Below, in pieces: positions 11,514 through 19,865 of a stretch of 44,084 nucleotides of DNA. Positions within the stretch are counted from its first letter, which is position 1. Every line of letters begins with the position of its first letter. Location of the stretch: NCBI RefSeq assembly GCF_003700275.1, contig NZ_RBRE01000001.1, positions 28,384 to 72,467 of the forward strand. The letters run 5' to 3'. Below the pieces are notes generated by a model that worked only from the letters and a program-made list of their open reading frames with translations, did not search any database and had not been told where the DNA came from. The stretch comes from Pseudomonas cichorii (lineage in GTDB: Bacteria; Pseudomonadota; Gammaproteobacteria; Pseudomonadales; Pseudomonadaceae). Made by a program: the position numbers and the translations under genes.

Positions 11514-11537
11514 TCGGGGCCAGCTTGCTGGCCCCGA
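11514..11537 (+). terminator. GC-rich hairpin between lptE and holA
   Basis: TCGGGGCCAG (11514-11523) pairs perfectly with CTGGCCCCGA (11528-11537), loop CTTG. It begins 5 bases after the lptE stop and ends 13 bases before the holA start. It would cover the place where the holA ribosome-binding site should be, so it may limit holA expression. Confidence 0.45.
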
Positions 11538-11550
11538 CATTATCCGAACC

Positions 11551-12588
11551 ATGAAACTCGCCCCCGCCCAACTCAGCAAGCACCTGCAAGGCGCTCTGGC
11601 GCCTGTGTACGTGATCAGCGGCGATGACCCGCTACTCTGCCAGGAAGCTGCCGACGCCATCCGTACGGCGGCTCGCCAGCAAGGATTCGACGAACGCCAG
11701 GTCTTCAGCGCCGACGCCAGCTTCGACTGGGGCACGCTGCTGCAAGCGGGCGCCAGCATGTCGTTGTTCGCGGAACGCCGCCTTCTGGAACTGCGCCTGC
11801 CTTCGGGTAAACCCGGCGACAAGGGCGCAGCCGCCCTGATGGAGTACTGCGCCAATCCCGCCGAAGACACGCTGCTGCTGATCAGCCTGCCAAAGCTGGA
11901 TGGCAGCGCCCAGAAAACCAAATGGGGCAAGGCACTGGTCGAAGGCGCCCAGACCCAGTTCGTGCAGATCTGGCCGGTGGATATCGGCCAGTTGCCGCAA
12001 TGGATTCGCCAGCGCCTGTCGCAGGCCGGGCTGTCGGCCACTCAGGATGCAGTAGAACTGATCGCAGCCCGCGTCGAAGGCAACCTGCTGGCCGCCGCGC
12101 AGGAAGTCGAAAAGCTCAAGCTGATGGCCGAAGAAGGCCAGATCACCGTCGAAACGGTACAGGCGGCAGTGGCTGACAGCGCACGCTTCGACGTCTTCGG
12201 TTTGACCGACGCAATACTCAACGGCGAAGCCGCCCATGCCCTGCGCATTCTTGAAGGGCTGCGCGGCGAAGGTGTCGAGACACCGGTGATTCTCTGGGCG
12301 CTGACCCGCGAGCTTCGGGGTCTGGCCAACATGTCGCTGCAATACAGCCAGGGCATACCGCTGGACAAGGTTTTCAGCTCGGCCCGCCCGCCGATCTGGG
12401 ACAAGCGCAAACCGCTGATGAGCAAGGCCTTGCAGCGTTACTCTGCCAAGCGCTGGGCACAGTTGCTCATGGATGCACAACGCATCGACGCCCAGATCAA
12501 AGGCCAGGCCGCCGGTTCTCCCTGGAGCAGCCTGAGTCGACTGGCCTTGCTGATGGCTGGCCAACGACTGCCGTTGCCTGCCGAATAA
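11551..12588 (+). CDS. holA: DNA polymerase III subunit delta
   Basis: A 345-aa subunit of the clamp-loader that opens the beta clamp. The N-terminus (KLAPAQLSKHLQGALAPVYVISGDDPLL) and the block FAERRLLELRLPSGKPGDKG are typical of HolA, as are the central EGNLLAAAQEVEKLKL and the C-terminal helical domain with ILWALTRELRGL. Length matches E. coli delta (343 aa). There is no recognisable Shine-Dalgarno sequence; the upstream bases form the 11514-11537 hairpin, consistent with the low copy number expected of delta. Confidence 0.95.
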   Translation: MKLAPAQLSKHLQGALAPVYVISGDDPLLCQEAADAIRTAARQQGFDERQVFSADASFDWGTLLQAGASMSLFAERRLLELRLPSGKPGDKGAAALMEYCANPAEDTLLLISLPKLDGSAQKTKWGKALVEGAQTQFVQIWPVDIGQLPQWIRQRLSQAGLSATQDAVELIAARVEGNLLAAAQEVEKLKLMAEEGQITVETVQAAVADSARFDVFGLTDAILNGEAAHALRILEGLRGEGVETPVILWALTRELRGLANMSLQYSQGIPLDKVFSSARPPIWDKRKPLMSKALQRYSAKRWAQLLMDAQRIDAQIKGQAAGSPWSSLSRLALLMAGQRLPLPAE

Positions 12589-12595
12589 ATACCGC

Positions 12596-12654
12596 TTTTC
12601 GCGAATTAATTGGCTCCTGCACGCTGCCTGCGGGAGAGAATTCATTCGCGAAAA
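12596..12654. repeat. REP-like palindrome after holA
   Basis: Outer arms TTTTCGCGAAT (12596-12606) and ATTCGCGAAAA (12644-12654) are perfect inverted repeats. The inner arms (TTGGCTCCTGC and GCGGGAGAGAA) pair imperfectly. It belongs to the dispersed family and lies in the holA-arfA gap. Confidence 0.6.
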
Positions 12655-12753
12655 AGTGCTGCGAACCCATCGCCATAGCACACAACTATTGGACACTCGC
12701 CCCGCTCTGGCCGATCATTCGCGCCGTTCAACCCCACCCGCGAGTATCACGCC

Positions 12754-12909
12754 ATGAGCAAAGCAAAGCGGCCGAACAAGGCCAAGTCCATCATTGCCCA
12801 GCCATTGTTCCGCAGTCGTCAGGAACAACCGGCCAAAGGCAAAGGCAGCTACCGCCGCGAAGCCTTCCAGTCTAAAAGCTGGGAGGCTTCCTGCTTTCTG
12901 GCAGCGTGA
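12754..12909 (+). CDS. arfA: Alternative ribosome-rescue factor A
   Basis: A 51-aa protein read directly from the sequence. The block PLFRSRQEQ followed by KGKGSYRR matches the conserved core of ArfA, which recruits release factor RF2 to ribosomes stalled on stop-codon-less mRNA when tmRNA fails. Lys28, Lys30, Gly29, Gly31 and the RR pair are all present. The tail after residue 43 (WEASCFLAA) is short and hydrophobic. E. coli ArfA is longer (72 aa), with the extra length mostly C-terminal. Codons 36-46 form a strong hairpin (12859-12890), as expected for a gene whose message is deliberately truncated. It sits between holA and a lytic transglycosylase gene, separated from holA by a REP-like element. 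Confidence 0.88.
   Translation: MSKAKRPNKAKSIIAQPLFRSRQEQPAKGKGSYRREAFQSKSWEASCFLAA
12859..12890 (+). promoter_or_regulatory. Hairpin inside the arfA reading frame
   Basis: GAAGCCTTCCAG (12859-12870) pairs with CTGGGAGGCTTC (12879-12890): 12 pairs, one of them G-U, loop of 8 bases. It spans codons 36-46 of arfA. In E. coli an equivalent structure is cut by RNase III or terminates transcription, so ArfA is made from non-stop mRNA and tagged for decay unless trans-translation fails. Confidence 0.8.
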
Positions 12910-12992
12910 TAAAGAGCAACAACCCTGAGGCGCTTTCAACCGCCAAGCCGTGTTAAGGTCTGCACATATCGGTAATCCCTTTGGACCCAAGC

Positions 12993-14321
12993 ATGCCTTC
13001 TTGTTTTACCCATCCCTTGCAGTTGCGCCAGCTCATCGCCGCCTCCAGCCTTATCGCTCTGGTAGCTTGCGCAGAAAAACCCACTGCTGCCGATGCCACT
13101 CCCCTTCAAGCCAGCAAGACCCAGCCCGCTGCACCTGTCGCCGTGCCAACCCCGTCGCTGGTGGTCGATCAAAACCTCACGATCCAGCCAGCCATCAGCT
13201 TCGAGCAATGGCAATCGGGCTTACGCAACCAGGCGCTCAGGGCCGGTATTCGCGCAGACGTGTTCGATCAGGCCTTCAGCGGCGTGACGCCGGACATGAG
13301 CGTAGTCAAGGCCGACCGCAGCCAGCCGGAATTCAGCCGCCCGGTGTGGGAATACCTGGATGGCGCAATCTCGGCGGCACGGGTGCGCAAAGGCCAGGCA
13401 CTGCTTTCGCAATACAGCACCGACCTGCAGAACATCGAGCAACGCTATGGCGTCGATCGCCAGGCACTGGTCGCGGTGTGGGGCATGGAGAGCAACTTCG
13501 GCCAGTTTCAGGGCTCGCAATCGGTGATCCGCTCGCTGGCGACACTGGCCTACGAAGGCCGCCGCCCTGACTTTGCCCAGGGACAACTGCTCGCTGCACT
13601 GGAAATCCTCCAGCATGGCGATATCACCCCGGACAGGATGCTCGGCTCATGGGCCGGTGCCATGGGCCAGACCCAGTTCATACCGACCACCTACAACACC
13701 CATGCGGTGGACTACGACGGTGACGGGCGCCGCGACATCTGGAACACCCCTGCCGACGCACTGGCGTCTGCCGCTCACTACCTGCAAAGCTCGGGCTGGC
13801 AGCGTGGCCAGCCATGGGGATTTGAAGTGGTCCTGAGCTCGGACTTCGACTATGCCCTGGCTGACGCATCAACGCGCAAGAGCCTGCCCGAATGGCAGAA
13901 GCTGGGCTTGAAGCTGCCCGACGGTTCGGCACTGCCTGTCGCCGCCAGCCAGCAACAGGCCGCGCTGTTATTGCCAGCGGGCTATCGTGGCCCGGCCTTC
14001 CTGGTTCTGGACAACTTCCGCGCGATTCTCAAGTACAACAATTCGACGTCCTACGCCCTGGCCATCAGCCTGCTGTCCGACCGGTTCAAGGGCAGCGGCT
14101 ATGTGGTTGGCAACTGGCCTCGCTCAGACCTGCCGCTTAGCCGCTCAGAGCGCATCGAACTGCAGACCCTGCTGTCGGCCCGCAAGTACGATGCAGGCGC
14201 GCCAGACGGCATTATCGGCGCCAATACACGCAAGGCGATTCGCAGTGCCCAACAATCGTTTGGCTGGCCAGCCGATGGTTATCCGACGCATGAACTGCTG
14301 AACAACCTGCGCAAGCCATAA
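12993..14321 (+). CDS. MltB-family lytic murein transglycosylase lipoprotein with peptidoglycan-binding domain
   Basis: A 442-aa enzyme cleaving the MurNAc-GlcNAc bond with 1,6-anhydro formation. The ATG at 12993 is preferred to an in-frame TTG at 12981. A lipobox LVAC (Cys26) ends the signal peptide. The catalytic glutamate is in [15 protein letters not shown], followed by the family blocks [32 protein letters not shown] and [17 protein letters not shown]. The C-terminal 60 residues are a peptidoglycan-binding-1 domain ([31 protein letters not shown]). A second MltB-type gene lies at 18841-19848 without the extra domain. It converges on lipA across a strong terminator. Confidence 0.93.
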   Translation: MPSCFTHPLQLRQLIAASSLIALVACAEKPTAADATPLQASKTQPAAPVAVPTPSLVVDQNLTIQPAISFEQWQSGLRNQALRAGIRADVFDQAFSGVTPDMSVVKADRSQPEFSRPVWEYLDGAISAARVRKGQALLSQYSTDLQNIEQRYGVDRQALVAVWGMESNFGQFQGSQSVIRSLATLAYEGRRPDFAQGQLLAALEILQHGDITPDRMLGSWAGAMGQTQFIPTTYNTHAVDYDGDGRRDIWNTPADALASAAHYLQSSGWQRGQPWGFEVVLSSDFDYALADASTRKSLPEWQKLGLKLPDGSALPVAASQQQAALLLPAGYRGPAFLVLDNFRAILKYNNSTSYALAISLLSDRFKGSGYVVGNWPRSDLPLSRSERIELQTLLSARKYDAGAPDGIIGANTRKAIRSAQQSFGWPADGYPTHELLNNLRKP

Positions 14322-14354
14322 AAAACGCGCGAAAACGTCAGTATGGACACCACG

Positions 14355-14388
14355 AAAAAGGGCCGGATATCGCTATCCGGCCCTTTTT
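14355..14388. terminator. Bidirectional Rho-independent terminator
   Basis: A perfect 15-bp stem (14355-14369 with 14374-14388, tetraloop TCGC) has a GC-rich middle and A-run/T-run ends, so it reads as a terminator from both sides. It serves the transglycosylase gene (plus) and lipA (minus). Confidence 0.93.
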
Positions 14389-14409
14389 CAATTACCCGTC
14401 AGATGCGCG

Positions 14410-15417
14410 TCAGAGCATCGACTTGGCGATCTTGGCCTGCTCATCGGCATGGTACGAAGAACGTACCAGCGGGCCGGATGCCACGTTCTTGAAGCCCATC
14501 TTGTAGCCTTCCTCGGCAAACCAGGCAAAAGTGTCCGGGTGCACGAAGCGCTGTACCGGCAAGTGGTTGCGCGAAGGTTGCAGGTACTGGCCCAGAGTCA
14601 GCATGTCGATATCGTGCTCGCGCATGCGCTGCATGACTTCGATGACCTCGTCGTCGGTTTCGCCCAGACCCAGCATCAGGCCGGATTTGGTCGGAACGTG
14701 CGGCACCATCTGCTTGAAGCGTTGCAGCAGGGTCAGCGACCACTGGTAATCCGAACCCGGGCGCGCAGCCTTGTACAGGCGCGGCACGGTTTCCAGGTTG
14801 TGGTTGAACACATCCGGTGGCTCGGCAGCGGTGATTTCCAGTGCCACGTCCATCCGGCCACGGTAGTCCGGAACCAGGGTTTCGAGCTGCACATTGGGCG
14901 ACAGCAGGCGAATTTCGCGGATGCAGTCGGCAAAGTGCTGGGCACCACCGTCACGCAGATCGTCGCGGTCTACCGACGTGATAACCACGTACTTGAGGCC
15001 AAGGTCGGCAATCGCCACTGCCAGGTTCTTCGGCTCGTCGGTGTCCAGAGGTTTCGGACGGCCATGGCCGACATCGCAGAACGGGCAACGACGGGTGCAG
15101 ATATCGCCCATGATCATGAAGGTCGCGGTACCGCCGGAGAAGCACTCACCCAGGTTCGGGCAGGATGCCTCTTCGCAGACGCTGTGCAGCTTGTGTTTGC
15201 GCAGCAGTTGCTTGATGCGGTCGACTTCCGGGGAAACCGGGATGCGGACACGAATCCAGTCGGGTTTCTTGGGCAGTTCGACCGTCGGGATGATCTTCAC
15301 CGGGATGCGCGCGACTTTTTCAGCACCGCGCAGCTTCACGCCCGCTTCGACTTTCGGACGGGGCGCGCGCTCGGAAACGTCAAGCGTCGGGATCAGGGTT
15401 TGCACGGTGTCAGTCAT
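14410..15417 (-). CDS. lipA: Lipoyl synthase
   Basis: A 335-aa radical-SAM enzyme inserting two sulfurs into octanoyl groups on lipoyl domains. Both cluster motifs are visible: the auxiliary [12 protein letters not shown] (about residues 81-92) and the radical-[16 protein letters not shown] (about 107-119). The C-terminal RSSYHAD ends as in the family, with the conserved serine ligand. It begins one base after the lipB stop, so the two steps of lipoate attachment are made from one transcript. Confidence 0.97.
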   Translation of the reverse strand: MTDTVQTLIPTLDVSERAPRPKVEAGVKLRGAEKVARIPVKIIPTVELPKKPDWIRVRIPVSPEVDRIKQLLRKHKLHSVCEEASCPNLGECFSGGTATFMIMGDICTRRCPFCDVGHGRPKPLDTDEPKNLAVAIADLGLKYVVITSVDRDDLRDGGAQHFADCIREIRLLSPNVQLETLVPDYRGRMDVALEITAAEPPDVFNHNLETVPRLYKAARPGSDYQWSLTLLQRFKQMVPHVPTKSGLMLGLGETDDEVIEVMQRMREHDIDMLTLGQYLQPSRNHLPVQRFVHPDTFAWFAEEGYKMGFKNVASGPLVRSSYHADEQAKIAKSML

Positions 15418-15418
15418 A

Positions 15419-16066
15419 TCATTCTATTCCGCCCGTAAGGGTCGCCTGCTCAGCATAGTCGAGGTGTTTGACGAGCTGCGCACGCAGCCGGGCACTTACC
15501 TCGGAAAATTCCATCTTCCCTGCGTGATCGCGCAACTGGGTCATTGCCAGCCCGGCATATCCACAGGGGTTGATGCGGCGGAACGGTTCCAGATCCATGT
15601 CGACGTTCAACGCCAGCCCATGGAATGAACAACCGTTACGAATACGCAGGCCGAGAGACGCGATCTTCGCGCCTTCGACATATACGCCAGGGGCATCGGC
15701 CTTGGCCGCCGCCGTCACCCCGTAACTGTCCAGCAAGGCAATCAGGGTGTTTTCGATCCGGGTAACCAGATCGCGAACCCCAAAACCCAGGCGCCTGACA
15801 TCGAGTAACAGATAGGCAACCAGCTGGCCGGGCCCATGATAGGTCACTTGGCCGCCACGATCGACCTGTACGACAGGAATATTGCCCGGCAGCAGCAAAT
15901 GTTCTGCCTTGCCGGACTGTCCCTGGGTAAAGACCGGGGGATGCTGCACCAGCCAGATCTCGTCGGCGGTATCGCGATCACGCCCGTCGGTGAAACGCTG
16001 CATGGCATGCCAGGCCTGCTCGTAATCGATCAATCCCAGATCACGAAAGCCCAGAATGTCGCCCAT
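15419..16066 (-). CDS. lipB: Octanoyltransferase
   Basis: A 215-aa enzyme transferring octanoate from acyl carrier protein to lipoyl domains, giving LipA its substrate. The sequence shows [21 protein letters not shown] (substrate pocket), [18 protein letters not shown], and the catalytic cysteine in [13 protein letters not shown]. Its ATG shares the A of the ybeD stop codon (TGATG), so translation is coupled. Confidence 0.97.
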   Translation of the reverse strand: MGDILGFRDLGLIDYEQAWHAMQRFTDGRDRDTADEIWLVQHPPVFTQGQSGKAEHLLLPGNIPVVQVDRGGQVTYHGPGQLVAYLLLDVRRLGFGVRDLVTRIENTLIALLDSYGVTAAAKADAPGVYVEGAKIASLGLRIRNGCSFHGLALNVDMDLEPFRRINPCGYAGLAMTQLRDHAGKMEFSEVSARLRAQLVKHLDYAEQATLTGGIE

Positions 16067-16341
16067 CAGAGCACCATGTGCACGACACCCGTAGCGCGAA
16101 GAGCACTATTGATATCGCGCAACTGGTCTTCGCCGGTGGCGACGATATGCAGTTGTACGGTGGTGTACTTGCCGTTGCTGCTTTGACGCTCGGCGAGCGT
16201 GGAAACATCGATCTTGGCGTGTTTGCCAAGAATCTCGATCACCGCAGCAGTGAACCCCACGCTGGTATCGCCGATCACCTTGATCGGGTAGTCATCGCAG
16301 GGAAATTCGATTTTGTGCGACTTGACGTCAGTATCGGTCAT
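16066..16341 (-). CDS. YbeD-like (DUF493) protein
   Basis: A 91-aa cytosolic protein. The start at 16341 ([24 protein letters not shown]) was chosen over an upstream in-frame ATG at 16377 whose extra 12 residues do not resemble the family. The fold is ACT-like (regulatory beta-alpha-beta) and the family is usually found just upstream of lipB, as here. A role in lipoate metabolism is inferred from context only. Confidence 0.9.
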   Translation of the reverse strand: MTDTDVKSHKIEFPCDDYPIKVIGDTSVGFTAAVIEILGKHAKIDVSTLAERQSSNGKYTTVQLHIVATGEDQLRDINSALRATGVVHMVL

Positions 16342-16376
16342 GGCAGTAAAGGTCTCACAAGCCGTGACGACGGACA

Positions 16377-16403
16377 CGCGGCCCGCTCAGAGAGCAGGCC
16401 GCG
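16377..16403 (-). terminator. Hairpin between the carboxypeptidase gene and ybeD
   Basis: 16377-16388 pairs with 16392-16403 (11 of 12 pairs, one C-A mismatch, 3-base loop). No T-run follows. It may attenuate reading from dacA into ybeD-lipB-lipA. Confidence 0.45.
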
Positions 16404-16430
16404 AGAAGGTCGGCATTGATTACTAGAAGG

Positions 16431-17591
16431 TCAGTTGAACAAGCCGTAGAAGAACAGGCGAATGCTATCCCACACGCGGCGGAAAATACCACCTTCCTCG
16501 ACAGCTTCAAGTGCGATGAGGTTGGCAGTGTGCACAACCTTGTCTTCCATCTTCACTTCGACCTTGCCGATCACGTCACCCTTGGCGATCGGTGCGACCA
16601 GTTGCGGGTTCATGGTCATGCTGGCGCTGAGCTTCTTCATGTCGCCTTTGGGCATGGTCATGCTCAGGTCTTCGGCCAGACCGGCCTTGACCTGACGGGT
16701 GGTGCCCTTCCAGACAGGAGCCTGAGCCAGCTCGGTGCCCTTCTGGTAGAAGTTCTGGGTTTCAAAGAAGCGGAAACCGTAGGTCAGCAGCTTCTGGGTC
16801 TCAGCGGCACGAGCCTGCTCGCTGTTGGTACCGAACACCACGGCGATCAGGCGCATGCCGTCACGTACTGCCGAGGACACCATGCAATAGCCGGCCTCTT
16901 CGGTGTGGCCGGTTTTCAGACCGTCGACGGTCTTGTCGCGCCACAGCAGCAGGTTGCGGTTAGGCTGTTTGATGCCGTTCCAGAAGAACTCTTTCTGCGA
17001 GTAGATCGCGTAGTGAGCCGGATCTTCGTGAATGATCGCGCGCGCAAGGATCGCCATGTCGTGAGCGGACGAATAGTGCTCAGGGTTCGGCAGACCGGTC
17101 GGGTTCATGAAGTGGCTGTTGGTCATCCCCAGATCGCCAGCCGTCTTGTTCATCATGTCGGCGAAAGCGTCTTCACTGCCGGCAATGTGCTCGGCTACTG
17201 CAACGCTGGCGTCGTTACCCGACTGGATGATGATGCCGTGCAGCAGATCGCTGACGGTCACCTGGCTACCCACCTTGATGAACATCCGCGAACCGCCGGT
17301 ACGCCAGGCGTTTTCGCTGACGGTGACCGGATCGTTCTCGCCGATCTGGCCACGACGGATTTCCAGGGTCGCGATGTACGCGGTCATCAGTTTGGTCAGG
17401 CTCGCAGGAGCCAGACGCTGGTCACCGTTGTTTTCGACCAGAACGTTGCCGCTGGTGGCATCCATCAGCACGTAGGATTTGGCGGCCAGTTGCGGTGCAG
17501 CAGGCGTCATCTGTTCGGCAGCCCAGGCAGCGGGGGCGATAATCAGTGGCACAAGCAGGCACAAACGTTTTGCAAAGGTGGTGATGTTCAT
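16431..17591 (-). CDS. dacC: D-alanyl-D-alanine carboxypeptidase (PBP5/6 type)
   Basis: A 386-aa periplasmic enzyme that removes the terminal D-Ala from pentapeptide stems. The start at 17591 gives a clear signal peptide (MNITTFAKRLCLLVPLIIAPAAWAA). Active-site motifs are SLTKLM (SxxK), SGNDAS (SxN) and KTGHTEEAGYC (KTG). The C-terminal beta domain ends in an amphipathic membrane anchor (RRVWDSIRLFFYGLFN). The gene is called dacC by analogy with the P. aeruginosa order; dacA is an equally used symbol. The 233-base gap upstream holds two small hairpins (17653-17668 and 17684-17702). Confidence 0.95.
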   Translation of the reverse strand: MNITTFAKRLCLLVPLIIAPAAWAAEQMTPAAPQLAAKSYVLMDATSGNVLVENNGDQRLAPASLTKLMTAYIATLEIRRGQIGENDPVTVSENAWRTGGSRMFIKVGSQVTVSDLLHGIIIQSGNDASVAVAEHIAGSEDAFADMMNKTAGDLGMTNSHFMNPTGLPNPEHYSSAHDMAILARAIIHEDPAHYAIYSQKEFFWNGIKQPNRNLLLWRDKTVDGLKTGHTEEAGYCMVSSAVRDGMRLIAVVFGTNSEQARAAETQKLLTYGFRFFETQNFYQKGTELAQAPVWKGTTRQVKAGLAEDLSMTMPKGDMKKLSASMTMNPQLVAPIAKGDVIGKVEVKMEDKVVHTANLIALEAVEEGGIFRRVWDSIRLFFYGLFN

Positions 17592-17824
17592 CCGTCTCTC
17601 GAAATTGCTAATGGGCAAACATGCCCTCGCGGGCAAAGCGGAACAGACCGGCGAAGCGCAAGCGCTTCACACCGGCTGATGGCGCCAGGCTACAGCCCTG
17701 GCTGACAAGATCGCCTGTTCGACACACGACCTTGCGAACAGCGCCTGCAACTCTTGCTCTGACGGCAAGTCCGCATTGCGGGCCACTGCAAATCGTCCCT
17801 GATACCGCCAGGACGACTGTTCAT

Positions 17825-18841
17825 TCAATCCAGTGTTACCAGACTCGGCTGACCAAGGTTGGCCGATCTGACACTATCCTGCAATTGCTGGGCTTCACCC
17901 TGCGTGTCTATCGGCCCCATCCGGACCCGATAGAGCGTCTGTTGATTGCGGGCTATCGAACTCACGAAAACCGGAGCCCGAACCATCCCGCTCAGCTTCG
18001 ACCTCAGGAGCTCTGCAGCGTCCGGATTCGCGAAGGCTCCGACCTGGAGAAACAGCCCAGAGGCTTGTCCTGAAGCGTTTTTTTTTGCGTCAACCTGCAA
18101 GGGTACGGCAGGTGCGGCATGTTGCTGCGGCGGCGGTGTATATTGCTCGACCGTTCCGGTGGAGGTCGAGAGTGCCGGCGCAGTTGCCTGAGCGACAGTC
18201 TGTGGCTGGTCGAGCGCCAGGGGTGCCGGACGGCCACGCTGTGCCCACCATTCCTGCGGATCGATCCCTTCGACCTTGACCCGCGCAGTGCCGGACTCGG
18301 CATAACCGAGCTTCTTGGCTGCCGCATAGGACAGGTCGATGATCCGGTCGGAATAGAACGGACCGCGGTCGTTGACGCGCAGAATCACGGTACGGTTATT
18401 GTCCAGGTTGGTCACCCGCACATAACTGGGCAGCGGCAGGGTCTTGTGCGCGGCGCTCATGCCATACAGGTCATAGACCTCGCCATTGGCGGTGTTCTGG
18501 CCATGAAACTTGGTGCCGTACCAGGAAGCCGTACCCGAGGCGACATAGCGCCTGGATTCGCTCATCGGGAAATAGGTCTTGCCCAGCACGGTATAAGGGT
18601 TGGCCTTGTAGGCGCCGGTGTGGACGGTTGGCGTGGCATCGGGAATGCGCGAGACGTCGACATCCCACCAGGGAGCACCGTCCTTGTGTGCGCGGTTGAT
18701 GTCCAGGCCTGGCGTCGAGCGTACGACCGGACCGCCCTGCGATGAGGGCGTACGCGAAGTCGACGAGCAACTTGCCATGAGCAATGCCAGCCCCGCATAA
18801 GCCAGCAATTTCAAAGGTGTATGAATCGGCAATGGCCGCAT
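17825..18841 (-). CDS. rlpA: Septal-ring lytic transglycosylase RlpA
   Basis: A 338-aa lipoprotein. The lipobox is LMASC (Cys25). The double-psi beta-barrel domain (about residues 95-200) has SGTASWYGTKFHGQNTANGEVYD and VNDRGPFYSDRIIDLS; a SPOR domain fills about residues 258-338 (GLFLQVGAFANPDAAELLRSKL). In P. aeruginosa RlpA cleaves glycan strands lacking stem peptides at the septum. Its ATG overlaps the stop of the upstream mltB-type gene by one base (TAATG). Confidence 0.96.
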   Translation of the reverse strand: MRPLPIHTPLKLLAYAGLALLMASCSSTSRTPSSQGGPVVRSTPGLDINRAHKDGAPWWDVDVSRIPDATPTVHTGAYKANPYTVLGKTYFPMSESRRYVASGTASWYGTKFHGQNTANGEVYDLYGMSAAHKTLPLPSYVRVTNLDNNRTVILRVNDRGPFYSDRIIDLSYAAAKKLGYAESGTARVKVEGIDPQEWWAQRGRPAPLALDQPQTVAQATAPALSTSTGTVEQYTPPPQQHAAPAVPLQVDAKKNASGQASGLFLQVGAFANPDAAELLRSKLSGMVRAPVFVSSIARNQQTLYRVRMGPIDTQGEAQQLQDSVRSANLGQPSLVTLD

Positions 18842-19848
18842 TACTTAACGCCTCGAGCTTGAACCAACGATTCAGACAGCTGATACACGGCCATGGCGTA
18901 CATCACACTGCGGTTATAACGGGTGATTGCATAAAAGTTATTCAACCCCAGCCAGTATTCGGCCCCCTGCTCGCCTTCAAGACGAAATGCAGTGACCGGC
19001 AGATCATCGCGCAGCGCATCATGACTTGCCCAGCCCAGACCTCGCAACTCCCCGACCGACATGACCGGATCCAGGCCGGGGCTCAAGCCTTCATCGACCC
19101 GACTGCCGCGCGCCGAAGCCTGGCTGACTACACGCTGCCCGGCAACCCAGCCATGGCGCTTGAAGTAGCTGGCGACACTGCCGATGGCATCGTCCGGATC
19201 GGTCCAGATGTTGATATGGCCGTCACCGTCGAAATCCACGGCATAGGCCCGGAAGCTGCTCGGCATGAACTGCGGCAGGCCCATCGCACCGGCGTAGGAA
19301 CCCTTGAGGGTCAATGGATCGAGTTGCTGCTCACGCGCCAGCAGCAGGAATTCGCGCAGTTCCTTGCGGAAAAACGGCGCACGCGGAGGATAGTCGAAGC
19401 CCAGCGTCGACAGGGCATCGATCACCCGGTAGTTGCCGGTATTACGGCCAAAGAAGGTTTCCACACCGATGATCGCAACGATGATCTGCGCCGGCACGCC
19501 ATATTCCTGCTCGGCCCGGGCCAGCGCCGCCTCATGCTGACGCCAGAAATCGACGCCACGGGCGATGCGGGCATCGGTAATGAACATCGGGCGATATTCT
19601 TTCCATTGCTTGACCCGTTCGGCCGGGCGGGAAATGGCGTCGAGAATCGCCTGCTTGCGCTCGACCTCGCGGAACACACTCATCAACTGCTCGCCGGCAA
19701 AACCGTGGTCGCGAGTCATTTCACCGACAAATTCAGCCACTTGAGGAGAACCCTCGTAGTCGCCGGCAAAAGCCTCTTGAACGGTTCCAAGAATGCTCAC
19801 CAGACCGACCACCGGAGCATATCGAGCCCAGTTGCGCACTACCTGCAT
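18841..19848 (-). CDS. mltB: Lytic murein transglycosylase B (soluble, SltB-like)
   Basis: A 335-aa enzyme of the MltB/Slt35 family. The start at 19848 has a good AAGGTG site and avoids a 12-residue extension that would overlap rodA. The signal peptide ends AFA-GDY and lacks a lipobox cysteine, so the product is probably free in the periplasm, like P. aeruginosa SltB1 at the same position. The catalytic glutamate is in IVAIIGVETFFGRNTGNY, with YAGAMGLPQFMPSSFRAYAVDFDGDG and YNRSVMYAMAVYQL following. Coupled by overlap to rlpA. Confidence 0.95.
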   Translation of the reverse strand: MQVVRNWARYAPVVGLVSILGTVQEAFAGDYEGSPQVAEFVGEMTRDHGFAGEQLMSVFREVERKQAILDAISRPAERVKQWKEYRPMFITDARIARGVDFWRQHEAALARAEQEYGVPAQIIVAIIGVETFFGRNTGNYRVIDALSTLGFDYPPRAPFFRKELREFLLLAREQQLDPLTLKGSYAGAMGLPQFMPSSFRAYAVDFDGDGHINIWTDPDDAIGSVASYFKRHGWVAGQRVVSQASARGSRVDEGLSPGLDPVMSVGELRGLGWASHDALRDDLPVTAFRLEGEQGAEYWLGLNNFYAITRYNRSVMYAMAVYQLSESLVQARGVK

Positions 19849-19865
19849 TGAATTATTCACCTTAA

